From NCBI GenBank assembly GCA_023436515.1, contig JAEZIV010000379.1, forward strand, positions 1 through 11,026: a stretch of 11,026 bases of DNA. Direction: 5' to 3'. The DNA comes from Bacillota bacterium. Its GTDB lineage: Bacteria > Bacillota > Clostridia > Acetivibrionales > DSM-1351. Of this stretch, positions 1 to 7,124 are shown piece after piece; within the stretch, counting starts at the first letter, position 1; every line of letters starts with the position of its first letter. Position numbers and translations under genes: made by a program. The notes beneath the pieces are model-generated. The model made no database searches. It saw only the letters and a list, made by a program, of their open reading frames with translations, and was not told the origin of the DNA.

Positions 1-398
1 GGCTATCTGAGAAGCTTGTGAAGAAGCTTGAAATAAACACTCCCGGAGTATTTCATCCCGTAAGGCAATTGTCGGGCGGGAACATTCAAAAGGTGCTGTT
101 GGGTCGTGAGATTGAGTCAAATCCTCACCTGCTTATAACTGCATATCCTGTCAGAGGTCTGGATATTAACTCCTCTTACACAATTTATGACCTTCTCAAT
201 GAGCAAAAGGAAAAGGGTGTGGGAGTTTTATATATTGGAGAGGACCTGGATGTTCTTATAGAGCTTTGTGACAGAATAATGGTAATATGTAATGGAAGAA
301 TAACGGGAATAACAGCCGCTGACAAGGTAACAAAGGAGCAGCTGGGGCTGATGATGGCCGGTGAGGATATAAATAAGGTTATGGGGGCTGGGGCATAA
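1..398 (+). CDS. nupO: Nucleoside-type ABC transporter ATP-binding protein, C-terminal part (5' end outside window)
   Basis: The reading frame is open from base 3, so about 131 C-terminal residues are visible and the true start lies upstream; the GTG at 18 is internal. What remains is the second nucleotide-binding domain of a double-domain sugar/nucleoside-type ABC ATPase. It has the signature LSGGNIQK and then a Walker B region that reads LLITAYPVRGLD, where a canonical ATPase has LLILDEPTRGLD. The H-loop histidine is also not evident (YIGEDLDVL). Loss of the catalytic Asp-Glu pair in the second domain is typical of the YufO/NupO branch (COG3845), so this looks like a family trait and not decay. 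The protein would sit on the cytoplasmic face and power the two permeases that follow. Its stop overlaps the next start by one base (TAATG), indicating translational coupling. The substrate (guanosine or other purine nucleosides) is inferred from the family and operon layout. Confidence 0.88.
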   Translation, partial: LSEKLVKKLEINTPGVFHPVRQLSGGNIQKVLLGREIESNPHLLITAYPVRGLDINSSYTIYDLLNEQKEKGVGVLYIGEDLDVLIELCDRIMVICNGRITGITAADKVTKEQLGLMMAGEDINKVMGAGA

Positions 399-1477
399 TG
401 CTGAGAGTAGTAAAACGAACCGATATAACAAAAAAGCAAGCTGTAACTTACAGATTTGCCGCTATAATAGGAGCTCTGCTCACAACAAGTATTTTCATAT
501 TAATTCTGGGCTTCAATCCTTTTCAAATTTACCTGTCAATGCTGGACGGCAGCTTCGGTTCTCTTTATAGATTTAAAGAGGCTATAATTCAAGCTATACC
601 ACTTATTGTTACTTCACTTGGAATATCTGTGGCCTTTAGAATGAAATTCTGGAATATAGGAGCAGAAGGTCAGATAATCATGGGGGCGTTTGCTGCCAGC
701 TACTTTGCTCTCTTTTGGAACCAGCTTCCCATATATGTATTATTACCTGTAATGTTTCTGGCATCAGTTATTGCAGGAGGAATTTGGGCGGTTATACCAG
801 CTTTTTTCAAGGCTCAATTTGGTACCAATGAAACACTTTTTACCCTTATGATGAATTATATTGCTCAAAAGCTGGTAATATATGTTCAGTATGGTCCATG
901 GAAGGACCCGAAGGCCATGGGTATGGGGAAAATCGCCATGTTTGGAGATAATGCGGCCCTTCCTACCGTCTTTGGAATTCATATCGGATGGATTATAACC
1001 ATTTTTCTTGTAGCTATAATGTATTTGTTTATTAATACGACAAAACGCGGATACGAAATTCAGGTAATAGGTGAGAGTGAAAACACTGCCAGATATGCCG
1101 GAATGAATGTAAAAAAAATAATTATTTCCTCCTTGATGCTCAGTGGCGCCCTCTGCGGGTTGGTTGGAATGTTTCAGGTGTCAGGGGTTAATCATACCTT
1201 GAGTTTTCAGGTTGCCAACGGCGTGGGCTTCACGGCCATTATAACAACCTGGCTGGCAGGATTAAGCGCTCCGCTTATCGTGGTGGTATGCTTCCTGTTT
1301 GCGGTTCTCCAGCAGGGAGGAACTTTCCTCCAGACAGCCTTTAATATTCATTCCTCTGTAGCTCAATTAATTCAAGGCATGATATTGTTCTTCGTATTGG
1401 GGAGCGAATTTTTTATTCAGTACAGATTAATTAAAAGTAAGAAATCAGATGAGACTATTACAAAGGAGGCCGTGTAG
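398..1477 (+). CDS. nupP: Nucleoside ABC transporter permease, NupP/YufP type
   Basis: A 359-residue polytopic membrane protein of the BPD_transp_2 permease family (COG4603 type). A basic N-terminus precedes a first helix at about residues 20-40, and hydrophobic segments continue to about residue 345. The conserved cytoplasmic permease loop is recognisable: WNIGAEGQIIMGA near residue 85 and GESENTARYAGMNVKK near 225. It forms one half of the transmembrane channel and should heterodimerise with the next gene product to import nucleosides. The start ATG overlaps the upstream stop by one base, and no good Shine-Dalgarno sits in front of it (only a G-rich stretch), so translation probably depends on coupling. 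Length and order (ATPase, longer permease, shorter permease) match the B. subtilis yufOPQ/nup layout. Family assignment is strong; the exact substrate is inferred. Confidence 0.9.
   Translation: MLRVVKRTDITKKQAVTYRFAAIIGALLTTSIFILILGFNPFQIYLSMLDGSFGSLYRFKEAIIQAIPLIVTSLGISVAFRMKFWNIGAEGQIIMGAFAASYFALFWNQLPIYVLLPVMFLASVIAGGIWAVIPAFFKAQFGTNETLFTLMMNYIAQKLVIYVQYGPWKDPKAMGMGKIAMFGDNAALPTVFGIHIGWIITIFLVAIMYLFINTTKRGYEIQVIGESENTARYAGMNVKKIIISSLMLSGALCGLVGMFQVSGVNHTLSFQVANGVGFTAIITTWLAGLSAPLIVVVCFLFAVLQQGGTFLQTAFNIHSSVAQLIQGMILFFVLGSEFFIQYRLIKSKKSDETITKEAV
1462..1469 (+). promoter_or_regulatory. Ribosome binding site that fixes the nupQ start
   Basis: AAAGGAGG lies inside the last codons of nupP and ends 9 bases before the ATG at 1479. 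This is ideal spacing and supports that ATG over the in-frame ATG at 1449, which has no ribosome site and would add a basic 10-residue extension encoded by the nupP tail. Confidence 0.85.
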
Positions 1478-1478
1478 A

Positions 1479-2420
1479 ATGACATTTATTAACGTTTTAA
1501 CCTTCGTTTTAACAGGTGCAGTAACTGCAGGAACTCCTTTGTTGTTTGCAACCCTTGGTGAAATAATCACAGAAAAGGTGGGCCAGTTGAATCTTGGTGT
1601 GGAAGGCATGATGCTAATGGGCGCTGTTATTGGCTTTAGTTCGGCACTTTCCACAGGGAACCCGGTCCTTGGTATTCTAGCGGGAATGGTGGCAGGAGCA
1701 GCAGGAGCATTGATATTCGCATTTTTGACAATAACCCTCAGAGCAAATCAGATAGTATCGGGACTATCCCTTACTATTTTTGGCACCGGCTTTTCAAGTT
1801 TTGTCGGACAGAGAATGGTTGGTCAAAGTCTTGGGGATTCTGTTAGAGATAGCTTTGCAGTTATAAAGATACCGCTATTAGGGGATATTCCCGTTATAGG
1901 GAACGCATTATTCAATCAGAATGTGCTTGTATATGTGGGCTATGTAGTAGCTGTACTTCTAGCTATTTACATGTTTAGAACAAGAACGGGACTAAACCTT
2001 AGAACTGTTGGAGAAAGCCCCGGAGCAGCTGATACCTCGGGAATTAATGTATCCCTATATAAATATGTTCATATTCTCATCGGCGGTATGCTATGCGGCT
2101 TGGGCGGTGCTTATATGTCCCTGATTACAGTTCCCTCCTGGCAGGATGGAGTAACCGGAGGAAGAGGCTGGATAGCTGTTGCTCTTGTAATCTTTGTAAC
2201 CTGGAATCCATACAAAGCAATGCTGGGCTCATACTTTTTCGGAGCCCTCAGTATTCTGGGACTATATCTCCAAAGCTATGTACACATACCCCAGAGCATA
2301 TTTGATATCCTCCCGTATGTTGCAACAATAGTTGTGCTTGTAGTGATTTCTTTGAAAAAATCCAAGGAAAACAATCCTCCAAAGGCTCTCGGAGCACCAT
2401 ATTTTAGAGAGGAAAGATAA
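1479..2420 (+). CDS. nupQ: Nucleoside ABC transporter permease, NupQ/YufQ type
   Basis: A 313-residue polytopic membrane protein of the shorter BPD_transp_2 permease branch (COG1079 type). Its N-terminus, TFINVLTFVLTGAVTAGTPLLF, begins the first helix. A conserved segment GEIITEKVGQLNLGVEGMMLMGA follows at about residues 29-51, and the cytoplasmic loop reads GESPGAADTSGINVSLYKY near residue 180. It is the second half of the transmembrane pore and pairs with NupP. I start it at 1479 and not at 1449 because a perfect AAAGGAGG stands 9 bases upstream and the protein then begins as family members do. Only one base separates it from the nupP stop codon. No terminator is seen after its stop, so the small gene at 2482 is probably on the same transcript. 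The family call is strong; purine nucleoside transport is inferred. Confidence 0.9.
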   Translation: MTFINVLTFVLTGAVTAGTPLLFATLGEIITEKVGQLNLGVEGMMLMGAVIGFSSALSTGNPVLGILAGMVAGAAGALIFAFLTITLRANQIVSGLSLTIFGTGFSSFVGQRMVGQSLGDSVRDSFAVIKIPLLGDIPVIGNALFNQNVLVYVGYVVAVLLAIYMFRTRTGLNLRTVGESPGAADTSGINVSLYKYVHILIGGMLCGLGGAYMSLITVPSWQDGVTGGRGWIAVALVIFVTWNPYKAMLGSYFFGALSILGLYLQSYVHIPQSIFDILPYVATIVVLVVISLKKSKENNPPKALGAPYFREER

Positions 2421-2481
2421 AACTGATTCAGGGCTGCTGTGATATTTAGATATAAAATGCATTTTCCGATTCGGAGGTATT

Positions 2482-2655
2482 ATGAACAAGATAACCAGAT
2501 TGGGTAGTCTACTATTTGCACTGGGCCTATTGGGGTATTCCGCCTTAAAATACTATGGCGGAAGCAGTAGGGTGGCAGTCTACTATCTGATAGCAGGGAT
2601 AGGCTTTCTGCTGATTTACATTTCTTACAGAAAAAAGGACAGGTCCTCAAAATAA
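2482..2655 (+). CDS. Small two-helix membrane protein (57 residues), function unknown
   Basis: ATG at 2482 follows CGGAGGT with 4-5 bases of spacing. The frame runs 57 codons to TAA. The product begins MNKITRLGSLLFALGLLGYS and has two hydrophobic segments at about residues 7-25 and 33-49, joined by a short KYYGGSSR turn. It ends in a strongly basic tail (YRKKDRSSK), so both ends probably face the cytoplasm. I recognise no family. It lies 61 bases after nupQ on the same strand with no visible terminator between them, so it could be co-transcribed with the transporter. A role as a transporter-associated small protein is possible but unsupported beyond position. The good ribosome site and the membrane-protein composition make it a likely real gene. 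Confidence 0.68.
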   Translation: MNKITRLGSLLFALGLLGYSALKYYGGSSRVAVYYLIAGIGFLLIYISYRKKDRSSK

Positions 2656-2683
2656 AATTCTATCCGAAATATATTGAAAAACC

Positions 2684-2712
2684 TTGTTAATGCATAAAAA
2701 GTGAGTTAAAAT
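2684..2712 (+). promoter_or_regulatory. Candidate sigma-A promoter for trpS
   Basis: TTGTTA (2684-2689), a 17-base spacer and TAAAAT (2707-2712) lie about 85 bases before the trpS start. Two copies of ATGCAT (2690-2695 and 2717-2722) flank the -10 region. No T-box leader motif (TGGNACCGCG) or leader-sized hairpin array is visible, so trpS does not appear to be T-box controlled here. Confidence 0.45.
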
Positions 2713-2796
2713 CTAAATGCATCAATTTTCATTTGTAGTCACAGAATAGCCAATTTAGTTTTAAGTTAATAATAAATTCTTTAAGGATGTGTTTTT

Positions 2797-2823
2797 ATGG
2801 AACAGATGGAACAGATGGAACAG
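2797..2823 (+). repeat. Triplicate 9-bp tandem repeat containing the trpS start codon
   Basis: Three exact consecutive copies of ATGGAACAG encode Met-Glu-Gln three times. The repeat lies ahead of the conserved TrpS core, so changes in copy number would keep the frame and the fold intact. The number of alternative starts and their distance from the ribosome site would change. Confidence 0.95.
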
Positions 2824-3816
2824 AAAAAAAGGATTTTCAGCGGAGTTCAGCCCTCTGGAAACCTAACAATAGGAAATTATTTAGGTGCAATTAAAAACTG
2901 GATACCAATGCAGGAGGAGTTTGAATGTCTGTACTGTATAGTTGATCTTCACACACTTACGGTAAGACAGAAGCCTGCTGAGCTCAGACAGCGAAGTCTT
3001 GGCCTGTTGGCCTTATATATAGCCTGCGGACTTGATCCCCAGAAAAGCATACTCTTTATGCAGTCCCATGTAAGTGCTCATTCAGAACTTGCATGGCTTT
3101 TGAATTGTTATACCTATATGGGTGAGCTAAACAGAATGACCCAGTTTAAGGACAAGTCTGCAAAGCATGCCGATAATATAAATGCCGGTCTGTACACATA
3201 CCCGGTTCTTATGGCTGCCGATATTTTATTGTACCAGACAGACCTTGTACCTATCGGACAGGATCAGAAGCAGCATCTGGAGATTACAAGGGATATTGCA
3301 GAAAGATTTAACAATGTTTATGGTGAGACCTTCAGAATTCCTGAACCCTATATTCCTAAAATAGGCGCAAAGATTATGAGCTTGCAGGAACCAGAGAAGA
3401 AAATGTCTAAGTCTGATGAAAACGAAAATGCATATGTCTTCGTTCTTGATCCTGAGGATGCAATTATTCGTAAATTCAAGAGGGCTGTAACCGATTCAGA
3501 GCGTGAGATTAGATATGATGAGGTAAATAAGCCCGGAGTAAGCAATTTGATGAGCATATATTCAGCAGTTACCGGTAAATCTTTTACCGATATAGAAAGA
3601 GAGTTTGACGGAAGAGCCTATGGTGATCTCAAGGAGGTAGTAGGTCAGTCTGTTGCGGAGATGCTAAAGCCTGTGCAGCAGAGATATAACGAGCTGATTG
3701 CGGATAAGGATTACTTGAACTCCATACTTAAGGAGAATGCCGAAAAGGCCACATATATAGCAAGAAAAACTCTTTCAAAGGTGCAGCGCAAAATTGGACT
3801 TGTGCAAAGAGGCTAG
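2797..3816 (+). CDS. trpS: Tryptophanyl-tRNA synthetase
   Basis: This class I aminoacyl-tRNA synthetase charges tRNA-Trp with tryptophan in the cytoplasm. At 339 residues it is close to the usual bacterial TrpS length of about 330. Signature elements are visible in order: FSGVQPSGNLTIGNYLGAI at about 14-32 with the HIGH-equivalent TIGN at 24-27, the tryptophan pocket region MAADILLY at 139-146, GQDQKQH at 154-160, and KMSKS at 202-206. AAGGA (2783-2787) sits 9 bases before the first ATG. The first 27 bases are three perfect copies of ATGGAACAG, giving MEQMEQMEQ before the conserved KKRIFSGVQ. Each copy is an in-frame potential start, but the first has the best ribosome site. A candidate promoter lies upstream and a strong terminator follows, so it looks monocistronic. 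Confidence 0.97.
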   Translation: MEQMEQMEQKKRIFSGVQPSGNLTIGNYLGAIKNWIPMQEEFECLYCIVDLHTLTVRQKPAELRQRSLGLLALYIACGLDPQKSILFMQSHVSAHSELAWLLNCYTYMGELNRMTQFKDKSAKHADNINAGLYTYPVLMAADILLYQTDLVPIGQDQKQHLEITRDIAERFNNVYGETFRIPEPYIPKIGAKIMSLQEPEKKMSKSDENENAYVFVLDPEDAIIRKFKRAVTDSEREIRYDEVNKPGVSNLMSIYSAVTGKSFTDIEREFDGRAYGDLKEVVGQSVAEMLKPVQQRYNELIADKDYLNSILKENAEKATYIARKTLSKVQRKIGLVQRG

Positions 3817-3825
3817 AAAAAGAAT

Positions 3826-3879
3826 ACAGGGATCATTTCATATTTGCCATACCGAGGCATGAAGTGGTCCTGTTTTTTT
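3826..3879 (+). terminator. Rho-independent terminator after trpS
   Basis: The arm ACAGGGATCATTTCA (3826-3840) pairs with TGAAGTGGTCCTGT (3860-3873), allowing one bulged G and two G-U pairs. The loop holds an inner TGCC/GGCA stem. A run of seven T follows directly (3873-3879). It starts 10 bases after the trpS stop and should end that transcript. Confidence 0.88.
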
Positions 3880-3896
3880 GAATATTGGAATTTATG

Positions 3897-3912
3897 ATTC
3901 TGTTAACAGAAT
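3897..3912 (+). promoter_or_regulatory. Perfect 16-bp palindrome upstream of mntP, candidate operator
   Basis: ATTCTGTTAACAGAAT is its own reverse complement over all 16 bases. It occupies the -35 region relative to the extended -10 at 3920-3928, where a dimeric regulator could block or recruit RNA polymerase. A metal-responsive regulator such as MntR is a guess from the gene downstream; the sequence is not an obvious match to a published MntR box that I can recall. Confidence 0.5.
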
Positions 3913-3919
3913 AAACTAA

Positions 3920-3928
3920 TGGTATAAG
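3920..3928 (+). promoter_or_regulatory. Candidate extended -10 promoter element for mntP
   Basis: TGGTATAAG combines a TGn extension with a near-consensus -10 hexamer TATAAG. No good -35 stands at 16-18 bases; the palindrome occupies that place. This would give a 5' leader of roughly 50 bases. No yybP-ykoY manganese riboswitch fits in or is seen in so short a leader. Confidence 0.45.
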
Positions 3929-3986
3929 TTATTAGTACCGAGCATCAAATCAAAATTTATCTACTACATATTCTAAGGAGATTTAT

Positions 3987-4553
3987 ATGGCAATAACCGA
4001 ATTGATACTTCTGGCAATTGGACTATCTATGGATGCATCTGCAGTATCTATATCCAATTCCTTATGCATAAACAAAATAAAGCTCCATCACATACTGAAG
4101 ATGGCTCTGATCTTCGCTCTTTTTCAGGGCTTGATGCCACTAATAGGTTACTTTACAGCCAGCAGGTTTGAGACTGTTATCAATCGATTCGATCATTGGA
4201 TTGCATTTATATTATTGGCTGTTATAGGCGGTAAGATGCTTCATGAAGCGATAAAGGCTGAACTGGAGCAGGAGTGCTCTTTGTTTTCTCTAACCTTTAA
4301 GCTTTTGCTGGTTCAAGGGGTTGCTACCAGTATTGATGCACTTGCAGTGGGGGTAAGCCTGTCTGCTCTGAAGGTAAACATTTTTTACTCAATTACAATA
4401 ATAAGCTTGATAACCTTTATATGCTGTACCTTGGCTATACTTCTGGCAAAACGGTTTGGTAATCTGTTGGGGAAAAGAGCAGGAATTGCCGGGGGGCTAA
4501 TATTAATTTCCATAGGTGTGAAAATATTTATTGAGCATATGTTTTTCTCATAA
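3987..4553 (+). CDS. mntP: Manganese efflux pump MntP
   Basis: A 188-residue inner-membrane protein of the MntP/YebN family (formerly DUF204) that exports Mn(II) to relieve manganese excess. It has about six hydrophobic helices arranged as two related halves. Each half carries the family's acidic motif: LSMDASAVS with Asp16 in helix 1, and TSIDALAVGVS with Asp117 in the second half. These correspond to the two aspartates known to be essential in the E. coli protein. Length is normal. AAGGAG (3975-3980) lies 6 bases before the ATG. The gene stands alone between the trpS terminator and the terminator/uvrB promoter region. A perfect palindrome in its promoter region suggests dedicated regulation. 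Confidence 0.95.
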   Translation: MAITELILLAIGLSMDASAVSISNSLCINKIKLHHILKMALIFALFQGLMPLIGYFTASRFETVINRFDHWIAFILLAVIGGKMLHEAIKAELEQECSLFSLTFKLLLVQGVATSIDALAVGVSLSALKVNIFYSITIISLITFICCTLAILLAKRFGNLLGKRAGIAGGLILISIGVKIFIEHMFFS

Positions 4554-4590
4554 TGGAAGCGCAGTAAAGGGGTTACAGGGTTTAAAGAAT

Positions 4591-4632
4591 AAGAACGCAA
4601 AGCAAACATATGTTTGATTTAGCGTTCTTTTA
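4591..4632 (+). terminator. Terminator hairpin after mntP, overlapping the uvrB control region
   Basis: AAGAACGC (4591-4598) pairs with GCGTTCTT (4621-4628). The stem continues inward with AAA/TTT and CAAAC/GTTTG around an ATAT tip, broken by one mismatch. The T tract (TTCTTTTAT) is short, so strength is moderate. The A-rich sequence on the other side could also serve leftward transcription. Confidence 0.65.
4603..4616 (+). promoter_or_regulatory. LexA/SOS-box-like palindrome at the uvrB promoter
   Basis: CAAACATATGTTTG is a perfect 14-bp palindrome. It differs from the Gram-positive SOS box (CGAAC-N4-GTTCG type; clostridial GAAC-N4-GTT) only at the G of each half-site. It overlaps the predicted -35 of uvrB, a gene under LexA control in many Firmicutes. 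The same bases form the tip of the terminator hairpin, so part of the symmetry may be explained by that. Confidence 0.5.
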
Positions 4633-4641
4633 TGTTATAAT
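4614..4641 (+). promoter_or_regulatory. Predicted sigma-A promoter for uvrB
   Basis: TTGATT (4614-4619), a 16-base spacer and a perfect TATAAT (4636-4641) with a TGt extension at 4633-4635. This is a good extended -10 promoter about 70 bases before the uvrB start, placed so that a repressor on the adjoining palindrome would occlude it. Confidence 0.65.
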
Positions 4642-4709
4642 TTTATATAGTTACTATTTTAGTTGTACGTATAAGATTTGTAAAATCGGCTTGACTTCAA
4701 GGAGGTCGT

Positions 4710-6692
4710 ATGAATAGATTTGAGGTTATTTCAGAGTATAATCCCAAAGGGGATCAACCTGTAGCTATAGAAAAATTAAGCAAGGGAATAGTGGAGGGGC
4801 AGAAGCATCAGACTTTGCTGGGAGTAACAGGCTCCGGTAAGACCTATACCATTGCAAAGGTAATAGAGAAGGTACAGAAGCCGACTTTGGTAATTGCTCA
4901 CAATAAAACCCTGGCGGCTCAGCTTTGCAGTGAGTTTAAAGAATTTTTCCCCAACAATGTAGTAGAGTACTTCGTCAGCTATTACGATTATTATCAACCG
5001 GAGGCATATATTCCATCCACTGATACCTATATTGAAAAGGATTCCTCCATAAATGAAGAAATAGACAAGCTTCGCCACTCGGCCACCGCCGCACTTTTTG
5101 AAAGAAGAGATGTTATCATTGTGGCCAGTGTCTCCTGTATTTACGGCTTGGGAGATCCTGAGGACTATACTGACCTTATGCTTTCAATAAGAGTCGGAAT
5201 GCAGAAGGATAGGGATGAAATAATCAGGAAGCTTGTTGATATACAGTATGAAAGAAATGAAATAGACTTTCGCAGAGGAAGGTTCAGAGCCCGTGGTGAC
5301 GTACTTGAAATATTCCCGGCCAACAGCTCGGAAATGGTGCTCAGGATTGAGTTTTTCGGAGACGAGGTTGAGAGAATCACTGAGGTGGATTATCTTACCG
5401 GTGAGATTAAGGGAACAAGATCGCATATTGCTGTTTTTCCTGCCTCCCACTATGCCACTACCCGACCTAAAATGGAAAGGGCCATGGTTACAATTGAAAA
5501 AGAACTTGAGGAACGTCTTGAGCAGCTTAAAATGGAGGGAAAGCTTCTGGAGGCTCAAAGACTTGAGCAGAGAACCAGATATGATCTTGAAATGATGTCT
5601 GAGATAGGCTTCTGTACAGGAATAGAGAACTATTCCAGGCATATAAGCGGCAGGGAGCCGGGAAGCTCTCCTTTTACACTTATGGATTACTTTCCCGACG
5701 ACTATCTCCTTGTTATTGATGAATCTCATGTTACCGTTTCCCAAATAGGTGCAATGTATAACGGTGACAGATCCAGAAAGCAAGCTCTGGTGGAATATGG
5801 CTTCAGACTTCCTTCAGCTTTCGACAATAGACCACTAAAGTTTAATGAATTTGAGGAACGTGTTAATCAGGCTATCTATGTAAGTGCAACACCTGCAGTT
5901 TATGAAAGAGAGCATTCTACCCAAGTAGTTGAGCAGATTATAAGGCCAACAGGACTGATAGACCCAGAGATTATAGTAAGACCTGTAAAGGGACAGATCG
6001 ATGATCTCATCGGTGAAATAAATCAAAGAGCAGAAAAGGGCCAAAGGGTCCTTGTTACAACGCTTACAAAGAAAATGTCAGAGGACCTTACTGATTATAT
6101 GAAGGGAATGGATATAAAGGTTAAATATCTACACTCTGATATTGAAACCTTTGAACGTATGGAGATTATCAGAGACCTTCGAATTGGAGTATTTGATGTT
6201 CTTGTTGGAATTAACCTGCTGAGGGAGGGCCTTGATTTACCGGAGGTTTCTCTTGTTGCCATACTTGATGCCGATAAGGAGGGCTTCCTGAGATCTGAAA
6301 CCTCACTTATTCAAACCATCGGAAGAGCAGCCAGAAACTCCGAGGGCAAGGTTATCATGTATGCGGATAGTATAACCGGATCAATGCAGAGAGCTATGAG
6401 TGAGACAAACAGAAGAGGGCAGCTTCAGATGGATTATAACAAGGCTCATGGCATAGTTCCAACAACTATCAAAAAGTCAGTAAGAGATTTAATAGAGGCT
6501 ACAAAGGTTGCAGAGGATGAAGAAAAATATTATACTGGAAATAAAAAGCCTAATCAAATGTCAGCCGAGGAGCTTGAGGACCTTATTTCAAAATTGAAGA
6601 AGGAAATGAAGCAAGCGGCTACAGAACTGCAGTTTGAACGAGCTGCCGAATTGAGGGACAAAATCGAAGAATTTAAGAAGCTGGTGGAGTAA
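4710..6692 (+). CDS. uvrB: Excinuclease ABC subunit B (UvrB)
   Basis: The damage-verifying helicase-like subunit of nucleotide excision repair. It is loaded by UvrA, opens DNA at the lesion and recruits UvrC. At 660 residues it is full length. Visible elements in order: Walker A GVTGSGKT (38-45), the beta-hairpin region rich in Tyr ([21 protein letters not shown], about 91-111) that clamps one DNA strand, Walker B/DEAD-like DESH (337-340), the helicase motif QTIGRAARN in the second RecA fold, and a C-terminal UVR motif ([21 protein letters not shown], about 637-658) for UvrC contact. AAGGAGGT stands close to the ATG, with 4 bases after GGAGG. Its promoter overlaps a LexA-like box. No uvrA or uvrC follows within the window, unlike the common uvrB-uvrA pairing; lrgA comes next after 81 bases with no clear terminator. 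Confidence 0.98.
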   Translation: MNRFEVISEYNPKGDQPVAIEKLSKGIVEGQKHQTLLGVTGSGKTYTIAKVIEKVQKPTLVIAHNKTLAAQLCSEFKEFFPNNVVEYFVSYYDYYQPEAYIPSTDTYIEKDSSINEEIDKLRHSATAALFERRDVIIVASVSCIYGLGDPEDYTDLMLSIRVGMQKDRDEIIRKLVDIQYERNEIDFRRGRFRARGDVLEIFPANSSEMVLRIEFFGDEVERITEVDYLTGEIKGTRSHIAVFPASHYATTRPKMERAMVTIEKELEERLEQLKMEGKLLEAQRLEQRTRYDLEMMSEIGFCTGIENYSRHISGREPGSSPFTLMDYFPDDYLLVIDESHVTVSQIGAMYNGDRSRKQALVEYGFRLPSAFDNRPLKFNEFEERVNQAIYVSATPAVYEREHSTQVVEQIIRPTGLIDPEIIVRPVKGQIDDLIGEINQRAEKGQRVLVTTLTKKMSEDLTDYMKGMDIKVKYLHSDIETFERMEIIRDLRIGVFDVLVGINLLREGLDLPEVSLVAILDADKEGFLRSETSLIQTIGRAARNSEGKVIMYADSITGSMQRAMSETNRRGQLQMDYNKAHGIVPTTIKKSVRDLIEATKVAEDEEKYYTGNKKPNQMSAEELEDLISKLKKEMKQAATELQFERAAELRDKIEEFKKLVE

Positions 6693-6773
6693 TCAACAAA
6701 AGCGATAATCTGTACCAGCTTCCGGCAACGACGGCATAATCACGAAAGAAGCAAGAAGGGTCAAGCTATTTAG

Positions 6774-7124
6774 ATGAAATTATTGAGACAGTTTTTAATT
6801 ATACTTACAATATGTGTAATAGGGGAAGTATTAAACAAAGTATTTCATATTCCGCTTCCCGGCAGTATCATAGGCATGATATTGCTTTTTATTTTTTTGG
6901 TTACCGGGATAATAAAGCTTGAAATGATTGAGGAAATAAGTAAGTTTCTATTAGATCACCTGGCGTTCTTTTTTATTCCGTCAGGCGTAGGACTTTTGGC
7001 ATATTTCGGTATTTTGAAAAGCAACTTTATCCCCATCATAGTTATATGCGTTGTAACTACAATCGCTGTAATGCTTGTTACTGGAGCAACCGTCCAGTTT
7101 ATTAAGAGGAGGAAAACAAAATGA
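6774..7124 (+). CDS. lrgA: LrgA/CidA family holin-like membrane protein
   Basis: A 116-residue, very hydrophobic protein with four predicted membrane helices (about 4-22, 30-49, 60-80 and 88-111) and a basic C-terminal tail (KRRKTK). The family hallmark is seen early: an amphipathic start, then GEVLNKVFHIPLPGSIIGMILLF. LrgA/CidA proteins influence murein hydrolase activity, cell lysis and, in more recent work, pyruvate or other small-molecule transport together with LrgB; the specific role here cannot be told. The ATG follows a weak, rather distant AAGAAGGG (6753-6760, 13 bases away), but the protein start matches family members. It overlaps lrgB by 4 bases (ATGA). No lytSR-type two-component system, the usual regulator, is within the window. 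No clear promoter is seen in the 81-base gap after uvrB. Confidence 0.9.
   Translation: MKLLRQFLIILTICVIGEVLNKVFHIPLPGSIIGMILLFIFLVTGIIKLEMIEEISKFLLDHLAFFFIPSGVGLLAYFGILKSNFIPIIVICVVTTIAVMLVTGATVQFIKRRKTK

Noticed and set aside
1449..1478. Upstream ATG that would lengthen NupQ by 10 residues
   Set aside because: It has no ribosome site, lies inside the nupP coding end, and the extension is basic and unlike family N-termini, while AAAGGAGG fits the ATG at 1479.
2656..2796. Possible T-box leader for trpS
   Set aside because: Only 141 bases are available, no TGGNACCGCG-type T-box sequence is present, and no terminator/antiterminator pair can be drawn.
5184..5783. A 199-codon open frame on the minus strand inside uvrB
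   Set aside because: It lies wholly opposite the conserved UvrB coding sequence, has no ribosome site worth noting, and its translation has the low-complexity Ser/Leu/His-rich look of an antisense shadow.
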